Shown here: piece after piece, positions 14,027 through 16,302 of the stretch
Position numbering within the stretch: position 1 is the stretch's first letter
How the letters are laid out: each line of letters opens with the position of its first letter
Assembly (NCBI GenBank): GCA_964579325.1
Contig: CAZOHN010000064.1
Location: 1 to 16,302, forward strand
Length of the DNA: 16,302 bases
Reading direction: 5' to 3'
From: CAZOHN01 sp964579325
Lineage (GTDB): Bacteria; Pseudomonadota; Alphaproteobacteria; Rhodobacterales; Rhodobacteraceae
Made by a program: the position numbers and the translations under genes
The notes under the pieces: generated by a model
The model's input: the letters and a program-made list of their open reading frames with translations, nothing else
The model's database searches: none
Told to the model about the DNA's origin: nothing

Positions 14027-16087
14027 TCAGGGCAGGGAGGCGAGGCGGGCGGTGATCTTGTCGCGCAGTTGTGTCGCCTTGTCGTAGTGGTAGGGCATAT
14101 GCTCGAGGTCGTAGACGCGAAGCGATTCAGTAACCGCGGATAGTGACCGTTCGAGCGGCGGACGCGGGTCGGTGCAGCTATCGTGGCTGGCGATGGAAAA
14201 CTCGGCGATTGCAATGTTCTCGATCGTCCCTGCCCAGCCCACGGGATGTGTTTCCTCCGTGCGGACCCGGAGTGCGGCGCTTTGCGCTGCAATGGCCCGT
14301 TGCAAGAGTGCCGCCCCTTCCACTCCCTCGGTTCGCTCGCCGAGACACCTTAACGCCGCGCCGAGATTGCTCTGCGTTCCGGCCCAGTTCAACGGATGAT
14401 CCGTCTCGGTCCAGACCCTGAGCGCGGCGTCACAGGCGGCTATGGCCCGGGCCAGGTATTCGGTCCCTTCCGCACCCTCTGAATGCTGTCCCCGAAGCTT
14501 GAGGGCGACGCCGAGATTGTTCAGTGCCATTGACCAGTCTGACCCATGCGCGTCCTCGGTATAGACGCGAAGCGCGGCTTCGTAGGCGACGACGGCTTCC
14601 TCCAGCAGAACGCCCCGTTCCCTGCCGACGTTTCGTTCGGCCATATCGGTAAGCGTGTTTCCCAGGTTGTTCTGCGTCATGGCCCAGTTCGCCGAATGCA
14701 CATCTTCAGACCAGACGCGCAGCGCGGCGCGGTAGGCGGCGGCGGCTTCCGCAAGAAGCTCGGCCCCCATCGGGCCGCCGATGCGATACCCCTGCAGGTG
14801 GAGCGCGTTGCCGAGATTGTTCTGGGTCATCGCCCAGTTCCTCGGATATGACTCTTCCGTCCCGACCCGGAGTGCGGCGCGGAACGCCGTGACGGCGTCG
14901 GCGAGGAATGCCGCCCCCGCGGCGCCGCCAGTGCGATTGCCTTGATAGGCCAGAGCATTTCCAAGGTCGTTCTGTGCCCTTGCCCAGTCGAACGGATGCG
15001 CGTCTTCGGTCAGCACAGTCAGTGCCGCCCGGAGCATGTCGACGGCACGGGTCAGGCCGGGGCCGCCGTAGCGCGACCCATGGTCGTAGAGCGGTTCATA
15101 GTACCTTGCCCGCCGCCGCGCGGGTTCGACCGGATCGATCCCGCCGAAGCTGTCGGCGGCGGCGGAGAGGATCGCGAAGGCCTGGTCGACCTGCCCGCGC
15201 AGGAGCGCGTTGGCGGCGCGGGCTTCTTTGGTCTCGGCGGCGATTTCGGTTTCGACCTCGTCGACGCGGGCGAGGACCTCCTCGACCTCGTCGAAGTCGA
15301 GCCGCTCGGCGGCGTCCTTCGCTGCGGCCTTGAGGTTGTCCAGCCCCTTCACGCGGTCGTCGATCCGGTCGATCTGGTCGCGGTAGGCGGCGTATTCCTC
15401 GGCCTTCTTGCCGAGGAAGTCGAGGAGGGCGGCGCGGGGTGCCGTGGGGTCGCCGCCGAAGGCCGTGGCGAGGGTGGCAAGGTCTTCGGGCGTCAGGGTC
15501 TCCGGCGCGGCGAGGGCGGCGGACGGCCCGCCCGTTCGGCGCAGAAGCTCGGCCAGCATGGCGTGCGTCTGGTCGTGGGCCATGCGGTCCTGCGCGGCAT
15601 CACGTTGCGATCTCTCGTCGGCAGCACGGATTGCGTCCCGCAGGAGGTTTGCGGTGACACCGCCCTGTAGCCACGAGTCGCCATGGCAGGCGGCCAATCC
15701 TTCACTGAGCGCACCCGCGAGCGCGGCCCGGTCGTCGGGCTCGGCGAGGACCGTAGCGAGGCTTTGGGCCAGCGCCCCGGCGAGGGCGCCGGTGCGGGCG
15801 AACTCCCGCGAGGCATGTGGTGGGAAGCGAATTGCCAGGGACGTGTCGGACAGGCGCTTCTGGACGGTCTTGGCGCCACTATGGTCGGGCCAGGCGGTGC
15901 GGATGGCGCGTTCGGCGGCGCGGCCTGCGGACCCTGCGATCCCTTCGCTGAGATGCTGGCCGATCGTTGCGAGGTAGGGGCCCGACAACACCGGGGGTTC
16001 AGCCACATCGCGGTTTTCGAGTGCAACGGCGACGACGCCGATGCAGAGCAAGGCAAGCTCGGGAACTGGATCGGTCGGATCGGTCAT
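14027..16087 (-). CDS. Tetratricopeptide-repeat protein with coiled coil, function unknown
   Basis: This 686-residue cytoplasmic protein has three parts. Residues 1-200 form an alanine-rich globular region of no family I recognise. Residues 225-300 are a charged, probable coiled coil (KKAEEYAAYRDQIDRIDDRVKGL and EEVLARVDEVETEIAAETKEAR). Residues 331-660 form a TPR array, with six complete units of exactly 50 residues (starting at 361, 411, 461, 511, 561 and 611), each built on E-x-x-x-P-x-x-W-A-x-x-Q-x-N-L-G and ending in A-x-x-A-x-x-ALRV. This is the kinesin-light-chain-like TPR type, suited to binding partner proteins. No caspase-like CHAT, NTPase or nuclease domain is present. The ATG at 16087 is chosen because the upstream extension is basic and non-conserved in character; its ribosome-binding site is weak. 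There is no signal peptide. Confidence 0.82.
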   Translation of the reverse strand: MTDPTDPVPELALLCIGVVAVALENRDVAEPPVLSGPYLATIGQHLSEGIAGSAGRAAERAIRTAWPDHSGAKTVQKRLSDTSLAIRFPPHASREFARTGALAGALAQSLATVLAEPDDRAALAGALSEGLAACHGDSWLQGGVTANLLRDAIRAADERSQRDAAQDRMAHDQTHAMLAELLRRTGGPSAALAAPETLTPEDLATLATAFGGDPTAPRAALLDFLGKKAEEYAAYRDQIDRIDDRVKGLDNLKAAAKDAAERLDFDEVEEVLARVDEVETEIAAETKEARAANALLRGQVDQAFAILSAAADSFGGIDPVEPARRRARYYEPLYDHGSRYGGPGLTRAVDMLRAALTVLTEDAHPFDWARAQNDLGNALAYQGNRTGGAAGAAFLADAVTAFRAALRVGTEESYPRNWAMTQNNLGNALHLQGYRIGGPMGAELLAEAAAAYRAALRVWSEDVHSANWAMTQNNLGNTLTDMAERNVGRERGVLLEEAVVAYEAALRVYTEDAHGSDWSMALNNLGVALKLRGQHSEGAEGTEYLARAIAACDAALRVWTETDHPLNWAGTQSNLGAALRCLGERTEGVEGAALLQRAIAAQSAALRVRTEETHPVGWAGTIENIAIAEFSIASHDSCTDPRPPLERSLSAVTESLRVYDLEHMPYHYDKATQLRDKITARLASLP
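14108..15007 (-). repeat. Six 150-bp repeats encoding TPR units
   Basis: Six in-frame units of exactly 150 bp (50 codons) run without insertion or deletion. Each begins at the acidic E-[DE]-x-H/Y position and carries the W-A-x-x-Q-N-N-L-G core. Units differ at many bases, so this is an old, diverged array rather than a recent tandem duplication. A half unit precedes it (residues 331-360). Confidence 0.85.
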
Positions 16088-16176
16088 GGCGGCACTTTCA
16101 ATGGCCGCAGCTTGGCATGATTGCGGGCTTTGGCAAGCGGTTCGCAGGCCCTTCCTGCATTGGATCTGGCGATGCG

Positions 16177-16203
16177 TTGACGCCGCGCCCCGGCCCCTAT
16201 ACC
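16177..16203 (+). promoter_or_regulatory. Candidate promoter of the ABC-F gene
   Basis: TTGACG (16177-16182) and TATACC (16198-16203) lie 15 bp apart, shorter than the usual 16-18. Transcription from it would start close to the ATG at 16215, giving a very short or absent leader; no Shine-Dalgarno is visible there. It lies in the 127-bp gap between divergent genes. Confidence 0.35.
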
Positions 16204-16214
16204 TCCCGCGCGTC

Positions 16215-16302
16215 ATGGCCCGTGCTCCGCTCCTCCAGCTTTCCGGTATCGCGCTCACCTTCGGGGGCAATCCGCTCTTCGAGGGGTTGTCGCTGGCGGT
16301 GC
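16215..16302 (+). CDS. ABC-F-type ATPase, N-terminal fragment (partial)
   Basis: The frame begins at ATG 16215 and runs off the window after 29 codons. The residues APLLQLSGIALTFGGNPLFEGLSLAV match the start of the first nucleotide-binding domain of soluble ABC proteins, with the aromatic A-loop position in LTFGGNPLFEG. The direct start on an ATPase domain without a membrane segment, and the wording of this segment, fit the ABC-F (Uup/EttA-like) translation-associated group. The Walker A motif lies beyond the window, so a transporter ATPase cannot be excluded. It is divergent from the TPR gene. Confidence 0.65.
   Translation, partial: MARAPLLQLSGIALTFGGNPLFEGLSLAV

Noticed and set aside
13120..14055. 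311-codon Ala/Gly/Ser-rich open frame on the + strand
   Set aside because: It overlaps the - strand Ala/Pro-rich gene, which has a proper ribosome-binding site and better third-position bias, and it runs into the end of the TPR gene.
14108..15007. Regular repeats suggesting a CRISPR array
   Set aside because: The 150-bp period is in frame, the units are diverged, and they encode TPR motifs; there are no short identical repeats with unique spacers.

Overview
The window reads as a chromosomal segment of a high-GC alphaproteobacterium, most likely a member of the Rhodobacterales (Roseobacter/Paracoccus-like). This rests on the strongly G/C-biased third codon positions, the protein style and the gene set: FutA-type iron uptake, paired FAD/GcvT demethylases and an MttB-like methyltransferase. 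I see no insertion sequence, tRNA, rRNA or CRISPR array. The assignment comes from reading only; no database search was possible.

Layout. (1) 1-157 is the 3' end of a queuine tRNA-ribosyltransferase gene. (2) 158-533 is a long non-coding stretch with a hairpin and a candidate operator. (3) 534-3328 holds a split Fe(III) ABC uptake pair, with the permease gene on + and the binding-protein gene on - facing each other across a strong hairpin. The ATPase gene is not here. The same 16-bp pattern, GTCA-N8-TGAC, lies upstream of both genes. (4) 3493-4347 is a LysR-type regulator on -, divergent from (5) a tight five-gene operon on + at 4453-12826. It encodes an FAD/GcvT demethylating dehydrogenase, an MDR oxidoreductase, a homocysteine S-methyltransferase-family protein, a second FAD/GcvT dehydrogenase and an MttB-family (trimethylamine/betaine type) methyltransferase. 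(6) 12915-13886 (-) is an Ala/Pro-rich protein of unknown role. (7) 14027-16087 (-) is a TPR protein with six 50-residue repeats. (8) 16215 onward (+) is the start of an ABC-F-type ATPase gene, cut by the window end.

How the genes may work together. The operon at 4453-12826 looks like a catabolic unit for an N-methylated compound, such as a betaine or other quaternary amine. The MttB-like protein and/or the homocysteine methyltransferase would remove a methyl group from a quaternary or sulfonium substrate. The two flavoprotein-GcvT fusions would then oxidatively remove further N-methyl groups, in the manner of dimethylglycine and sarcosine dehydrogenases, passing C1 units to tetrahydrofolate. 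The LysR protein and the palindrome in the divergent promoter region are the obvious control. The substrate is not determined by the sequence. No corrinoid protein or corrinoid-reactivation gene accompanies the MttB homologue, which makes the methyl acceptor an open question and is the most interesting point here.

The iron genes probably form a low-iron-inducible Fe(III) importer that needs an ATPase encoded elsewhere. The Ala/Pro-rich and TPR proteins have no recognisable catalytic domain.
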